Of a stretch of DNA of 16,551 nucleotides, positions 1-6,922 are shown piece by piece (the first letter of the stretch is position 1; each line of letters opens with the position of its first letter). Source of the DNA: Parcubacteria group bacterium CG_4_9_14_0_2_um_filter_35_11. Lineage in GTDB: Bacteria; Patescibacteriota; Minisyncoccia; Minisyncoccales; GCA-002788555. The stretch is from contig PFRL01000054.1 in the NCBI GenBank assembly GCA_002788555.1, positions 1 through 16,551 on the forward strand, written 5' to 3'. The notes below the pieces were generated by a model that was given only the letters and a program-made list of their open reading frames with translations, made no database searches and was not told the origin of the DNA. The translations under genes and the position numbers were made by a program.

Positions 1-1172
1 ATTTGAGAAGAAAGGGATTTGGAGAGATAAAAGAAGCGCGAGACATCTAACCCAACTTCCTTGATTAAGTCATTCAGTTCTATAATCTCGCCCTTTCTTT
101 TGGAAAGTTTTTTACCGCTCTTTAACCTTACCATTTGAGAAATTAAAACCACAAACCCACCTTTGTATCCTAACATCTCCATCGCAGCTTGCATTCTTTT
201 TATATGACCTTGGTGGTCGGCTCCCCAAATATCAATAATTTTTCCGTATCCTCGTTGAATTTTATCTTGATGGTAAGCAATGTCAGATAAAAAATAAGTT
301 GGCTCGCCTGTTTTTCTTATTAAAACTTCGTCTTTAGTATCTCCAAATTCCGAGGTTTTTAACCACCAAGCACCTTCCTTTTTATAGAGTAAGTTCTTCT
401 TTGAAAAATAATCAAAAACTTTTTTCACTTTGTCTTCTCGATATAAATTTTGCTCTGAACTCCAACGATCGAAGTTAATCTTTAACTTCTCTTTAATAAA
501 ATTCTGAATATTCGCTTGAATATTTTGAGCTAAAAAATATCCTGCCTCGCTTTCGCCCTTTAGTGTCTTTAAATGAGGTCTTAATTTTTGAAGCAGGGAC
601 TTAAGAGAGGGTGTTAAATAGGCTGTTCCTTTCCCCAGAGCTGTCTTTCCTAATTCTTGAATTTGGATGCTAACTTTGGCGTCGTTAATATAATATTCTC
701 GAGTTACTTTATATCCTACTGTTTCAAGAATTGTGGCTAGGGTATCGCCAAAAAAAGCTCCTCGTCCGTTACCAATATGGAGGAGGCCAGTTGGGTTAGC
801 CGAGATAAATTCTACATTGGCCTTTCCCCCTTTTCCTAAATTCAATTTTCCAAAATTCTCCTCTTTTTTAATAATCTCCCTAACTTGCTTTTGAAGATAA
901 CTTTCTTTAAGAAAGAAGTTAATAAAACCCGGTTTTTTGACTTCAGCCTTTTCAAACATATTAAGTTTTTGCTTTAAAATCTGGGATAAGATATTTTGGG
1001 CAATTTTTAAGGGGTCTTGTTTAATTTCTTTGGCTAACTCTAAGGGCAAATTGGTTGAGTAATCGCCGTATTCTTTCTTGGGAGAGTATTCTACCCTAAT
1101 CTTTTGAGGTAATTTTTTGAAAAGAATTTTACTACTCTTTTTAAGGAGATTTTCTATTTTCTTTTTAGTCAT
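1..1172 (-). CDS. argS: Arginyl-tRNA synthetase, C-terminal part beyond the window
   Basis: Charges tRNA-Arg with arginine in the cytoplasm (class I aminoacyl-tRNA synthetase). The frame starts at the ATG complementary to 1170-1172 (MTKKKIENLLKK) and stays open for 390 codons to the window edge. The class I HIGH signature appears as HIGN at residues 132-135 within NPTGLLHIGNGRGAFFGD. The second signature, KMSKS, appears as KLSKR at 355-359, followed by KGEII. The last visible residues, VGLDVSRFFYLS, match the segment just after that loop in ArgRS. ArgRS proteins are usually about 550-580 residues, so the anticodon-binding domain lies outside. The start is 30 bases after the stop of the radical SAM gene, which suggests co-transcription. 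No clear ribosome-binding site is visible. Both signatures are intact, so the assignment is secure. Confidence 0.95.
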   Translation of the reverse strand, partial: MTKKKIENLLKKSSKILFKKLPQKIRVEYSPKKEYGDYSTNLPLELAKEIKQDPLKIAQNILSQILKQKLNMFEKAEVKKPGFINFFLKESYLQKQVREIIKKEENFGKLNLGKGGKANVEFISANPTGLLHIGNGRGAFFGDTLATILETVGYKVTREYYINDAKVSIQIQELGKTALGKGTAYLTPSLKSLLQKLRPHLKTLKGESEAGYFLAQNIQANIQNFIKEKLKINFDRWSSEQNLYREDKVKKVFDYFSKKNLLYKKEGAWWLKTSEFGDTKDEVLIRKTGEPTYFLSDIAYHQDKIQRGYGKIIDIWGADHQGHIKRMQAAMEMLGYKGGFVVLISQMVRLKSGKKLSKRKGEIIELNDLIKEVGLDVSRFFYLSKSLSSQ

Positions 1173-1202
1173 ATTATTTAAATATAACAAAATCTCCGCT
1201 TT

Positions 1203-2114
1203 TTAGAAATCAGGAGGTGGATAGATTCTTTTAAGGCCGGCCTTTTGGGCTAATTCTCGAGCCTTTGAATATTCTTCAGGGGTAATTCTCCTATCCAGGG
1301 GCGGAAAATCATTAGCTTTAAAATAAGGACGGTACTGGTCCATAATATTAACGAAGGTATTCTTTGAAATTTCTTTTGCTAAGAATTTCACTATTTCTTT
1401 GGTTCCGGCGATATTTTCTGGTAAGACAAGGTGTCGAACTAAAAGGCCTCTTTTGGCAATTCCATCTTTACCTATTATTAAATCCCCTACCTGACGATGC
1501 ATTTCTTTTAAGGCTTTTTTAGCAATTTCCGGATAAGCTGGGGCGAAAGAATATTTTTTAGCCAGAACCTCGTCGCTATACTTAAAATCAGGCAGATAGA
1601 TATCTACTATTCCTGCCAAAATCTTAAGGGTTTCAACCGAATCATAACCACTAGTGTTATAAACAAAGGGGAGTTTTAAACCTTTTTGAATAGCAATTAG
1701 AAGGGCTGATAAAATTTGGGGAGCTTGGGGAGTGGGAGTGACTAAATTAATATTGTGACAACCATAACTTTGAATTTTGAGCAGAATCTCGGCTAAGTCC
1801 TTGTCTTCTATCTCTTGTCCTATCCCCAATTGGGAGATTTCGTAATTTTGACAATAAATACAGCTCAAGTTACAACAGGTGAAAAATATCGTCCCTGAAC
1901 CCTGACTACCAACTAAACACTCCTCCTCACCAAAATGAGAATGGTAGGAAGAGACCATTGCTTTTTTGCCAAGACGACAGAAACCTCTTTGGTCTTCTAT
2001 ACGATTGACCTGGCATTCTCTTGGACAAGTCCGACAGGATTCCATCCTTTCAAAGGCAATATTTTTGCGCCTTTTTAATTCTGAAATTGTAAAATTAAGA
2101 TAAGAGGGATACAT
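1203..2114 (-). CDS. PflX-type radical SAM protein (COG1313-like)
   Basis: A 303-residue radical SAM enzyme of the PflX group, relatives of pyruvate formate-lyase activating enzymes. The [4Fe-4S]/SAM motif CxxxCxxC is at Cys81, Cys85 and Cys88 (CNLSCIYCQNY). A second cysteine set lies before it, Cys27, Cys30, Cys34 and Cys46 (CRTCPREC then GFC), typical of this group and likely to bind another metal site. Family blocks INLVTPT, YNTSGYDSVETL, IYLPDFKY, KEMHRQVGDL, RHLVLPE and NIMDQYRP are all recognisable. The substrate of the group is not established. No pyruvate formate-lyase or glycyl-radical enzyme is visible nearby, so the word activase should not be taken literally. The gene starts after a terminator and probably shares a transcript with argS. 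The ATG at 2114 has no obvious Shine-Dalgarno sequence. Confidence 0.9.
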   Translation of the reverse strand: MYPSYLNFTISELKRRKNIAFERMESCRTCPRECQVNRIEDQRGFCRLGKKAMVSSYHSHFGEEECLVGSQGSGTIFFTCCNLSCIYCQNYEISQLGIGQEIEDKDLAEILLKIQSYGCHNINLVTPTPQAPQILSALLIAIQKGLKLPFVYNTSGYDSVETLKILAGIVDIYLPDFKYSDEVLAKKYSFAPAYPEIAKKALKEMHRQVGDLIIGKDGIAKRGLLVRHLVLPENIAGTKEIVKFLAKEISKNTFVNIMDQYRPYFKANDFPPLDRRITPEEYSKARELAQKAGLKRIYPPPDF

Positions 2115-2140
2115 AAAATGGCGTTTTATCTTTTTATATT

Positions 2141-2166
2141 AAAAAACAGCCCTAAAAGGAAGCTGT
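2141..2166 (-). terminator. Intrinsic terminator between gatB and the radical SAM gene
   Basis: Read leftward, ACAGC (2166-2162) pairs with GCTGT (2150-2146), with weaker wobble pairing inside, and is followed at once by a run of T at 2145-2141. On the other strand the hairpin is followed by A, so termination is directional. It would end the tmk-gatB transcript and separate it from radical SAM-argS. The core stem is only five pairs. Confidence 0.55.
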
Positions 2167-2344
2167 AAAAAAAATAAGGGAAGAAAAATCTTTGTTCCAA
2201 GGAGATATCGGGAAGATAGAAGTTTTCATCATATTAAAGGTAACAGGAGAAGGGAGAAGAAAAAACAAATCAGAATCTCTTCCCAATATATTCCTCTTTG
2301 GAAAGATTGTCTTCCCTAAAAGGCTAAAGGAACCTTTTTAAAAA
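2167..2344. other. Intergenic stretch with no recognised gene
   Basis: A 178-base stretch between gatB and the terminator. The plus strand is purine-rich. Short motifs recur: TTCCTTT followed by TTTTAGGG occurs near 2310-2340 and again inside the terminator hairpin. I see no tRNA signature and no convincing protein. A 26-codon minus frame starts at 2232 but has no ribosome-binding site. A small RNA or extended 3' end of the gatB transcript is possible but unsupported. Confidence 0.3.
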
Positions 2345-3892
2345 TTATACCTTTTTCGGAAGATTTATCAACACTTCTTGGATTAGTTTCTGAGTAATCC
2401 TCGGGTCCATTTTGCCTTTTGTTTCTCTCATTACCTGACCTATTAAGAATTGGATGGCGTTCTTTTTTCCTCTCTTGTAATCCTCAATAGCTTTTGGGTT
2501 GTCTTTTATTATTTTTTTGATAATCTCTTTAATTTCCTCCTCGTCGCTAACTTGTTTAAGATTTTTTTCTTCAATAATATAAGTAGGATCAGCACCTGTC
2601 TCAAACATTTCTTTTAAAATAAATTTTCCTGCCCGAGAGGAGATTTCATTTTTCCATAAAAGAGTAATTAGTTCAGCAAAATTTTCTGGAGTAATTTTGA
2701 CCTTATTAATTCCTTTTTTGTTTTCTTTCATTAATCCTAATAAGTCTACTTCTAAGTAATTTACTGCTGACCTTATTAAAGAAGGCAATTTTGATTGCGG
2801 AACCTTCTCTATTTTTTGCCAATTCCGAAGCTCTGAAATGACATTTTCAAAATAATCGCTGAATTTTTTATCTTTAACTAAAATCTCGGCTTCCTTGTCA
2901 GAAATTTGGTATTCTTTTTTGAATCTTTCTTTTTTTTGTTGAGGAAGTTCTGGCATATGTTTTAGAATTTGAGATTTAAGATTTAAGATTTGAAGGGGTG
3001 GTAAATCTGGTTCTGGAAAATAACGATAATCTTTGGATTCTTCTTTTACCCTTTGACTTAACGTTTCTCCTCTTAATTCGTCCCACCCTCTTGTCTCTTG
3101 GATAATTTTCTCACCTTTATTTAAAAGCTCTTTTTGCCTTTTAATTTCAAAGTTTAGAGCTTTTTCTACAGCTAAAAAAGAGTTTAAATTCTTTATCTCG
3201 ACCTTTGTTCCAAGTTTTTGGATTTTGGATTTAAGAGTCTTGGTCTTGGGAATTAAACTGATATTGACTTCCACTCGCATCTCTCCTTTTTCCATATCAG
3301 CCTTAGAAACTTCCAGGTACCGCAAAATTAGTTGAAGCTCTTGAGCAAAATTTCGAGCCTCTTTTGCCGAACGAATATCTGGTTCGGTCACTAATTCCAT
3401 TAAAGGAATTCCTGCCCGATTAAAATCAACCAAAGAATAATCTTTCCTTTCTGGATGGAGTAGTCTCGCTGTATCTTCCTCGAGGTGAATCCTTTGAATC
3501 CTTATTCTCGCGAATTTTTGCGAATGAAGTTGCGAATTTCCACGAATATCAAGATATCCATCATTGCAAATTGGAGCTTTGTATTGACTAATTTGGTACC
3601 CCTTGGGTAAATCTGGATAGAAATAATTTTTCCTTTCAAAATAAGTTTCCTTTTGCATCTTACAGTTCAAGGCAAGACCGGTCTTCATTACCATGAAGAT
3701 TGCTTCTTTGTTTATGGAAGGGAGAACTCCTGGATTCCCCAGACAAATAGGACAGATATTAAGATTGGGGCGAATCTCGCCAGAATCATTTTTACAAGAG
3801 CAGAACATTTTTGTTTTAGTTTTAAGCTCTGTATGTATCTCAAGTCCGATAATTGGTTGGTAGATTGTAGATTTTGCGATTTTCGAGCTCAT
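2345..3892 (-). CDS. gatB: Asp/Glu-tRNA(Asn/Gln) amidotransferase subunit B
   Basis: Subunit B of GatCAB, which turns Glu-tRNA(Gln) into Gln-tRNA(Gln) and Asp-tRNA(Asn) into Asn-tRNA(Asn). GatB supplies the kinase/transamidase core and tRNA contacts. Visible blocks are IGLEIHTELKTKTKMFC, a zinc-type set Cys31, Cys33, Cys47 and Cys50, YFERKNYFYPDLPKGYQISQ (85-104), DFNRAGIPLMELVTEPDI (156-173), KVEIKNLNSF (230-239), DYRYFPEPDLPPL (288-300) and a C-terminal YqeY-like helical domain. At 515 residues it is longer than the usual roughly 475-480. Part of the excess sits in three repeat-like segments, residues about 116-129, 216-226 and 300-311, where the family is normally shorter or different. The gene starts 9 bases after tmk stops. 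GatA and GatC are not in the window. No Shine-Dalgarno sequence is evident. Confidence 0.96.
   Translation of the reverse strand: MSSKIAKSTIYQPIIGLEIHTELKTKTKMFCSCKNDSGEIRPNLNICPICLGNPGVLPSINKEAIFMVMKTGLALNCKMQKETYFERKNYFYPDLPKGYQISQYKAPICNDGYLDIRGNSQLHSQKFARIRIQRIHLEEDTARLLHPERKDYSLVDFNRAGIPLMELVTEPDIRSAKEARNFAQELQLILRYLEVSKADMEKGEMRVEVNISLIPKTKTLKSKIQKLGTKVEIKNLNSFLAVEKALNFEIKRQKELLNKGEKIIQETRGWDELRGETLSQRVKEESKDYRYFPEPDLPPLQILNLKSQILKHMPELPQQKKERFKKEYQISDKEAEILVKDKKFSDYFENVISELRNWQKIEKVPQSKLPSLIRSAVNYLEVDLLGLMKENKKGINKVKITPENFAELITLLWKNEISSRAGKFILKEMFETGADPTYIIEEKNLKQVSDEEEIKEIIKKIIKDNPKAIEDYKRGKKNAIQFLIGQVMRETKGKMDPRITQKLIQEVLINLPKKV
2960..2995 (-). repeat. AAATCTT-type repeat inside gatB (residues 300-311)
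   Basis: On the coding strand, three near-identical units of the form AAATCTTA/AAATCTCA run in tandem and encode the segment LQILNLKSQILK. They fall just after the conserved DYRYFPEPDLPPL block, where ordinary GatB has unrelated sequence. From memory, peptides such as NLKSQI recur in unrelated Patescibacteria proteins, which would point to a dispersed repeat. Confidence 0.5.
3215..3244 (-). repeat. AAATCCA-type repeat inside gatB (residues 217-226)
   Basis: The coding strand carries CTTAAATCCAAAATCCAAAA, a short tandem related to the AAATCTT repeat further along the gene. It encodes KTLKSKIQKL between the conserved VEVNISL strand and the GTKVEIKNLNSF block. In other GatB proteins this connector is a few residues (a KGSEKLG-like turn), so several residues appear inserted in frame. 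Confidence 0.4.
3510..3547 (-). repeat. GCGAAT repeat cluster inside gatB (residues 116-128)
   Basis: The plus strand has GCGAAT at 3510, 3520 and 3532 and ACGAAT at 3542, spaced 10, 12 and 10 bases. The coding strand encodes IRGNSQLHSQKFA, between YLDI and the conserved IHLEED block. The family usually has only a short strand here. The spacing of about one helical turn and the in-frame position suggest an inserted repeat. Confidence 0.45.
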
Positions 3893-3901
3893 ATTAAAAA
3901 C

Positions 3902-4528
3902 TTAATTGATTGATAAATAGGGAGTTAAACACTGAATAATCTCTTTAAAAACCTCACCTTTCGATTTTTCACCATTAATTACTAACCACCGTGATAAGAC
4001 TTGATTTTTGATTAATCTTTCGTAAGCCATTGTCACTTTAGTTAGTAATTTTTTATTACTTTCATTTCTATCTAAATTTTGCTTCTCTTTTAATTTTCTC
4101 TTGATAGAAGTTTTTGGCGATACTCTAAGATAGACTATAAAATCCGGCTTGGGAATTTCAAAAAATTGAGCTATCTTTAAAGCTTCCTTTATAGGAAAAC
4201 CTTGTAAGCCCTGGTAAGCAAGTGCCGAAGAAAAATATCTGTCACAAATTATAATTTTACCTTCCTTTAACCATTGATTAATTTTCTCCTTATCTTTTAC
4301 AAAATCAGAAAAATATAGCAAAAACTGAATTTCGGGAGAAAAATCATATCTTTTATGAAGAAATTGATGAATTAATCTGCCTATGGGGCCTTGGTAATCA
4401 GGATATTCTAATTTTTGCAAACTTTTTTTGTTATTTTTAAGAAAATTTATCAATAGATTTGTCTGAGTTTCGGCTCCTGCTCCTTCTATTCCTTCAAAGA
4501 CAATGAATTTTCCTAAATTTTTAGGCAT
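3902..4528 (-). CDS. tmk: Thymidylate kinase with lysine-less P-loop
   Basis: Phosphorylates dTMP to dTDP. The start chosen is the ATG at 4528 (MPKNLGKFIVFEG, 208 residues). A TTG two codons upstream at 4534 is possible. The DRY/DRF motif is present (CDRYFSSALAYQG, residues 105-117), as are the PDFIVYLRVSP strand and a basic lid, RKLKEKQNLDRNES. The P-loop is unusual: the family form is GxDGxGKTTQ, but this protein reads GIEGAGAETQ, with alanine where the nucleotide-binding lysine belongs (residue 19) and glutamate at the next position. From memory, some archaeal thymidylate kinases also lack this lysine, so the enzyme may still work. The gene follows the riboswitch-led dTMP operon after a terminator and is followed 9 bases on by gatB. 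Confidence 0.9.
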   Translation of the reverse strand: MPKNLGKFIVFEGIEGAGAETQTNLLINFLKNNKKSLQKLEYPDYQGPIGRLIHQFLHKRYDFSPEIQFLLYFSDFVKDKEKINQWLKEGKIIICDRYFSSALAYQGLQGFPIKEALKIAQFFEIPKPDFIVYLRVSPKTSIKRKLKEKQNLDRNESNKKLLTKVTMAYERLIKNQVLSRWLVINGEKSKGEVFKEIIQCLTPYLSIN

Positions 4529-4546
4529 CGTCAATTCTTTGTGTTT

Positions 4547-4561
4547 ATTATAATTATTATA
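4547..4561 (-). promoter_or_regulatory. Candidate -10 boxes upstream of tmk
   Basis: Read leftward, two perfect TATAAT hexamers occur at 4561-4556 and 4552-4547, just after the thyA terminator and 19-28 bases before the tmk ATG. No good -35 hexamer lies at the right spacing; the T-rich terminator tail occupies that place. The transcript would have almost no leader, which fits the missing Shine-Dalgarno sequence. Confidence 0.4.
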
Positions 4562-4575
4562 CTAAACTCCTCTCC

Positions 4576-4606
4576 AAACAAAAAGCCTGTTCAAAAACGG
4601 GCTTTA
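4576..4606 (-). terminator. Intrinsic terminator after thyA
   Basis: Read leftward, AAAGCC (4605-4600) pairs with GGCTTT (4587-4582) around a loop of about 12 bases, followed by TTGTTT. It lies 30 bases past the thyA stop and would end the riboswitch-led operon before tmk. The tail contains one G, so some readthrough into tmk is possible. Confidence 0.7.
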
Positions 4607-4635
4607 AAAATAAAGAGGGTCTATTAAAGTGGTAT

Positions 4636-5409
4636 CTATAAATTGAATTTCTTCTTTGCTTCCTTGTACATATCCTGATAAATCTGCATACTGACAGAAA
4701 AATGAGTATAACTACCAGTCTCAACGCCTATTTCATCTGCCATATACTTTTGGAGGGTAGTCAGGGCGTAGGCATTTTCTGGCCAGGCGTTATATAAATC
4801 ATTTGTTTTCATAACCACAAACATATGAAATTTTCCGTCCACAAGCTGAGGATAGACTAATACCACGCAAGGAGAGGAAGCATTTTCTCTTTTTGGTCCA
4901 AATTTCATCAAATCACGGTAAGGAATCCAGGTATGCATCACCACTGTCCTTCGGCTGGGATCTTTTTTGAAAATTTTTATAGCTTTTTCTACCTGGTCGA
5001 TTCTTTCCACTACACATTTTCCATCTGGAGAAATCTTTTTGACCTCTTCTTTTAATTCTTCATCAGAATCAGTAACGCTGGGTAACCAGGCTCTTACTTT
5101 GCAATCTGGATAACAGCGCAACCGTGAGTAATAGGTATAGTCAAAACTATTTTCTTTTTCTTTGCCACTACCAAAGATGAATTTTTTCGAGTAGTCGTCA
5201 GCTTGCTCTCTGGTAGTATTAACTTTTGGAGAAAGTCTTGGTTCGGAAAAAGGTTCTGAAACTTTTATTATTAACGGTAGGTCTTTTGTCATTGTTTTAT
5301 ATTCTGGCGCTTCCACCCAGCGGTCATGGCCCTCTCTCATCATTAAAATGCAGGCCTTCTCCCAGGCCTCACCTAAAGTTTTTGCCTCAATAAGTTTTGT
5401 TTCGTACAT
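4636..5409 (-). CDS. thyA: Thymidylate synthase, divergent ThyA type
   Basis: Predicted to methylate dUMP to dTMP. The 257-residue protein has a ThyA-family core: paired arginines in PSRRTVV (Arg153, Arg154), the catalytic cysteine in SSPCVVLVYPQ (Cys181), and the nucleotide-binding stretch MKTNDLYNAWPENAYALTTL with Asp204 and Asn212, matching RSxDxxxGxPFNxxxY of classical enzymes. The asparagine favours dUMP over dCMP as substrate. It differs from the usual enzyme: the HIY motif that contacts deoxyribose reads QIY (Gln242-Tyr244), the N-terminal glutamate/tryptophan blocks are not recognisable, and the protein ends FNL without a usual VAI-like tail. It is closer in feel to archaeal thymidylate synthases. 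It begins 38 bases after the MtrA-like gene, with a 7-pair inverted repeat (5423-5429 and 5444-5450) over that gene's stop codon. The cofactor is unknown. Confidence 0.8.
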   Translation of the reverse strand: MYETKLIEAKTLGEAWEKACILMMREGHDRWVEAPEYKTMTKDLPLIIKVSEPFSEPRLSPKVNTTREQADDYSKKFIFGSGKEKENSFDYTYYSRLRCYPDCKVRAWLPSVTDSDEELKEEVKKISPDGKCVVERIDQVEKAIKIFKKDPSRRTVVMHTWIPYRDLMKFGPKRENASSPCVVLVYPQLVDGKFHMFVVMKTNDLYNAWPENAYALTTLQKYMADEIGVETGSYTHFSVSMQIYQDMYKEAKKKFNL

Positions 5410-5447
5410 GTTTTTACATTTATAAGCTAAAGTTATAGTTTTATAGC

Positions 5448-6317
5448 TTAATCATGCCAATTATATTCATCGTTTGTTTTTTCTCCTTGTTCGACCTTTC
5501 CACTGGTTATATTTAGTTCGCTATCTTGCTCGAAATTGATGTTATTTTTCAGGGCGATTTCTGCTTTTTCAAGCTCTCGAGCAAGGTACATGGCATGTTC
5601 TAATTTCTGTCCAAAATTACCTATTAAATTAAGTTTAGCTACTGTATCACAAATTTCTTTGGCATTATTTCCTAAGATTTTTTTATTAATTTTTCCTTCT
5701 TTGTAATGCTCAACTATAATTTTCCTTCTTCCTTTATCGAGAGTTACCAAAAAATAACCATTAGGATCAGATACCCATCTCACGGACTTTGCTTCAATTT
5801 CTTTTACTTTTTTAATCTTTACCGCTTTTGTCTGAAATTTTTCTCGCTTTGTTTTTAAAATTTCATCAATAATTTTCTCGATTTCAAGAGGGGAAGTTTC
5901 TCCAACAAGATTAATTATTTTTATTTGGGTCCTGAAAGTTTCTATCACCTTTTTGTCAAGATTTTTTAAATAAGGCATATTACCTTTCGCACCGACGATT
6001 CTTTTTTCTTTATCAACTCCGTTTTTGAGTAAAGCCTCTATCGCCTGGGCAACGAAATGGCCTTTGGAATCTCTACCACAAAGGACTAAATAACGAATAC
6101 TGGGATTAGAAGCTATATTTTGGATGATTTTTTCTATTCCGATATTCTCGGTAACGCATTTTCCAATAATCGCTACTTTTTTAAGATCTACTTTTATTTC
6201 ATCAATACTGGCATTGGTACAAACAGCAACCGGAGAATTTTTGTTTCCCACCTTATATCGTCCTTCAATTGGTGGCCAATTCTTAAGATCTGCCTTCGTT
6301 TGATAAGCGGCTTTCAT
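5448..6317 (-). CDS. MtrA-like corrinoid-domain protein with DUF4346-like C-terminus
   Basis: A 289-residue soluble protein from the ATG at 6317; an in-frame TTG at 6338 would add seven residues. Residues about 12-153 resemble subunit A of tetrahydromethanopterin S-methyltransferase (MtrA): WPPIEGRYKVG, SPVAVCT, KCVTENIGIEKIIQNI, IRYLVLCGRDSKGH and RIVGAKGNMPYL. His87 in SKGH is at the place of the histidine that coordinates corrinoid cobalt in methanogen MtrA (position recalled, not checked). Residues about 182-265 look like DUF4346: GYFLVTLD, IIVEHYKEG, EHAMYLARELEKAEIAL and NINFEQD. The last two dozen residues are acidic and without a recognised fold. There is no membrane anchor, unlike methanogen MtrA, and no other Mtr subunit nearby. 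It lies between dcd and thyA in a cobalamin-riboswitch operon, so a corrinoid-linked role in dTMP synthesis is plausible but unproven. Confidence 0.8.
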   Translation of the reverse strand: MKAAYQTKADLKNWPPIEGRYKVGNKNSPVAVCTNASIDEIKVDLKKVAIIGKCVTENIGIEKIIQNIASNPSIRYLVLCGRDSKGHFVAQAIEALLKNGVDKEKRIVGAKGNMPYLKNLDKKVIETFRTQIKIINLVGETSPLEIEKIIDEILKTKREKFQTKAVKIKKVKEIEAKSVRWVSDPNGYFLVTLDKGRRKIIVEHYKEGKINKKILGNNAKEICDTVAKLNLIGNFGQKLEHAMYLARELEKAEIALKNNINFEQDSELNITSGKVEQGEKTNDEYNWHD

Positions 6318-6341
6318 AACTTGCCTAAGTTTTAACAAAAA

Positions 6342-6917
6342 TTATTTTTTAAATTCTTGATTTATCTTGCTTGCTTGGGGAGATTTTTGTCTGCCGTATT
6401 TTTGTCCTTTCTTTTTTAAGTATGATATCTCGCAAGAGCTAGAGAGCGTCTCGAATGTAAGAGAACAAATTCTCATTCCTGAATACAAAACAACGGGCAT
6501 AATTCCTAAGTTCCCTAGTTCCATCACTGCTTTCCCTCGCCAACCAGGATCAAAACGAGCGGCAGTGGAATGAACAACTATTCCCAATCTTCCCAAAGAG
6601 CTTCTACCGTCAAGTCGGGCCATCAAATCATCGCTTAAAGAAAATTCTTCTCTCGTCATAGCTAAGATAAAATCTTTTGGCTGTAAGATAAAAGGAGCAC
6701 CATCTTTTACTTCGATCTCTTCCATTAGCTCTTCAAAATTAGTGCTCCTTTTTAAATCCAAATAAGGATATTGGGAAGGCCGAAAAGTCTTAAAAATATT
6801 CCCAAGATGTAAATCTAAGGAACAAGGACCAAGCTGTTCTTTGATATTGGGTTTGGGCTTTATCTTGATTTTCCCTTCTTTTATATATCTTTTGATGTCT
6901 TTGTCGGAAAGAATCAT
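6342..6917 (-). CDS. dcd: dCTP deaminase
   Basis: Deaminates dCTP to dUTP, the start of the bacterial route to dUMP and dTMP. At 191 residues it has the usual length. Key parts are ILSDKDIKRYI at the N-terminus, QLGPCSLDLHLGN (28-40), LDGRSSLGRLGIVVHSTAARFDPGWRG split across 102-128, and VMELGN with the catalytic glutamate at Glu133. Ser106, Arg110 and Glu133 correspond in spacing to Ser111, Arg115 and Glu138 of E. coli Dcd. The HxTAxRxDPGW stretch resembles the monofunctional E. coli type more than bifunctional deaminase/dUTPases, so a separate dUTPase would be needed; none is visible here. It starts 5 bases after the upstream membrane-protein gene stops and ends 24 bases before the chosen start of the MtrA-like gene, indicating one transcript. 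Confidence 0.95.
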   Translation of the reverse strand: MILSDKDIKRYIKEGKIKIKPKPNIKEQLGPCSLDLHLGNIFKTFRPSQYPYLDLKRSTNFEELMEEIEVKDGAPFILQPKDFILAMTREEFSLSDDLMARLDGRSSLGRLGIVVHSTAARFDPGWRGKAVMELGNLGIMPVVLYSGMRICSLTFETLSSSCEISYLKKKGQKYGRQKSPQASKINQEFKK

Positions 6918-6922
6918 AGGAA

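Noticed and set aside
2152..2232. 26-codon minus-strand frame starting with two Met codons
   Set aside because: No ribosome-binding site, overlaps the terminator, and composition follows the local pyrimidine-rich strand.
3510..3547. CRISPR-like spacing of GCGAAT units
   Set aside because: Units are six bases, spacers four to six, and the whole is inside gatB; not a CRISPR array.
3653..3913. Plus-strand 86-codon frame within gatB
   Set aside because: It is antisense to the best conserved N-terminal part of gatB, lacks a ribosome-binding site and resembles no family.
5423..5450. TAAGCTA/TAGCTTA inverted repeat between the MtrA-like gene and thyA as a terminator
   Set aside because: Seven A/T-rich pairs with a 14-base loop and no T-run; too weak to split the operon, at most a coupling or stability element.
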